From Candidatus Equimonas faecalis (GTDB lineage Bacteria; Bacteroidota; Bacteroidia; Bacteroidales; Bacteroidaceae), in NCBI GenBank assembly GCA_018066245.1, contig JAGHRT010000028.1, forward strand, positions 1 through 41,210: a DNA stretch of 41,210 nucleotides, in the 5' to 3' direction. The position numbers and the translations under genes are program-made. Of the stretch, positions 41,048 to 41,210 are shown one piece after another. The notes beneath the pieces are model-generated. The model saw nothing but the letters and a program-made list of their open reading frames with translations, made no database searches and was not told the origin of the DNA. Each line of letters begins with the position of its first letter. Positions within the stretch are counted from its first letter, which is position 1.

Positions 41048-41121
41048 GGACTTGTAGCTCAGTTGGTTAGAGCAACAGACTCATAATCTGGAGGTCCTAG
41101 GTTCAAGCCCTAGCTGGTCCA
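41048..41121 (+). tRNA. tRNA with anticodon CAT (Met or lysidine-modified Ile)
   Basis: The 74-base cloverleaf has acceptor GGACTTG/CTGGTCC (one T-T mismatch), D-arm GCTC/GAGC, anticodon arm with loop CTCATAA (anticodon CAT) and T-arm CTAGG-TTCAAGC-CCTAG. CCA is not encoded. It is not the initiator type (no three-G-C anticodon stem). Sequence alone does not decide between elongator Met and tRNA-Ile2, whose C34 is changed to lysidine. Confidence 0.93.
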
Positions 41122-41132
41122 CCCACAAAATC

Positions 41133-41164
41133 AAGCACTTACGAGCAATCGCAAGTGCTTTTTT
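41133..41164 (+). terminator. Terminator of the CAT tRNA gene
   Basis: AAGCACTT and AAGTGCTT pair around a 12-base loop, followed by a T-run. It begins 11 bases after the tRNA. Confidence 0.85.
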
Positions 41165-41172
41165 CTTTCTCT

Positions 41173-41210
41173 GCGTAAACAATGCGTAAACAAACTGATT
41201 GAGTTTACGC
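41173..41210. repeat. GCGTAAAC repeats at the window edge
   Basis: GCGTAAAC occurs at 41173-41180 and 41184-41191, and inverted (GTTTACGC) at 41203-41210. Short repeats of this sort next to a tRNA can be integrase arm sites; the flank needed to judge is outside the window. Confidence 0.5.

Overview
The window looks like the chromosome of a GC-rich Bacteroidales bacterium, most likely of the Prevotellaceae. Three things point there. Many promoters read TTTG-N19/20-TAnnTTTG, the Bacteroidetes type. The envelope block DUF6089-uppS-bamA-ompH-ompH is characteristic of the order. The large secreted proteins end in the Prevotella-style tail '..INIVNGKK(I/V)xR'. Most genes are ordinary, but the DNA between them is full of short dispersed repeats, and some of these have entered coding sequence.

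Layout, left to right. (1) 1-1195: the right-hand end of an integrated element, with a tyrosine recombinase cut by the window edge, its promoter, and a tRNA-Ser-like 3' end with a hairpin. (2) 1317-2696: a MATE transporter. (3) 2901-20778: a surface-protein region. It holds a 2115-residue M60 (gluzincin) metallopeptidase, adenine deaminase, two more large secreted repeat proteins, an Lnb-type (DUF4105) membrane protein and a secreted endonuclease I. Each of the three large secreted proteins is followed by its own tiny gene (53, 60 and 62 codons). The three small products resemble one another: an N-terminal MKK-Y-x-x-P-like stretch, an acidic D-x-K motif and a Trp-containing tail. The 53-codon gene overlaps the M60 stop codon as ATGA. 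(4) 20891-25855: a type III restriction-modification pair, res and mod. (5) 26237-33063: outer-membrane assembly genes (two Skp/OmpH chaperones, BamA, UppS, a DUF6089 barrel) and a DUF6242 lipoprotein. (6) 33333-33406: tRNA-Arg(ACG). (7) 33739-40571: a leftward series of lolA, ftsK, yggS, trmD, a PqqD-like RRE protein, an S24/S26 peptidase, an HPr-kinase-like ATPase and a small exported protein. (8) 40737-41210: a 64-bp tandem repeat, a CAT-anticodon tRNA with promoter and terminator, and GCGTAAAC repeats that may belong to a second integration site.

How the genes work together. The bamA/ompH/uppS/lolA/lnb genes build the envelope. The M60 protein and its companions are probably displayed on the surface or secreted, possibly by type IX secretion, to act on host or dietary glycoproteins. 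The strongest candidate for an undescribed system is the thrice-repeated pairing of a large secreted protein with a small peptide. Second is the PqqD/S26/HPr-kinase-like trio, which resembles RiPP (ribosomal peptide) maturation genes and is translationally coupled to trmD. A link between the two is only a hypothesis: the small peptides carry a Y-x-x-P-like motif reminiscent of leaders bound by RRE proteins.
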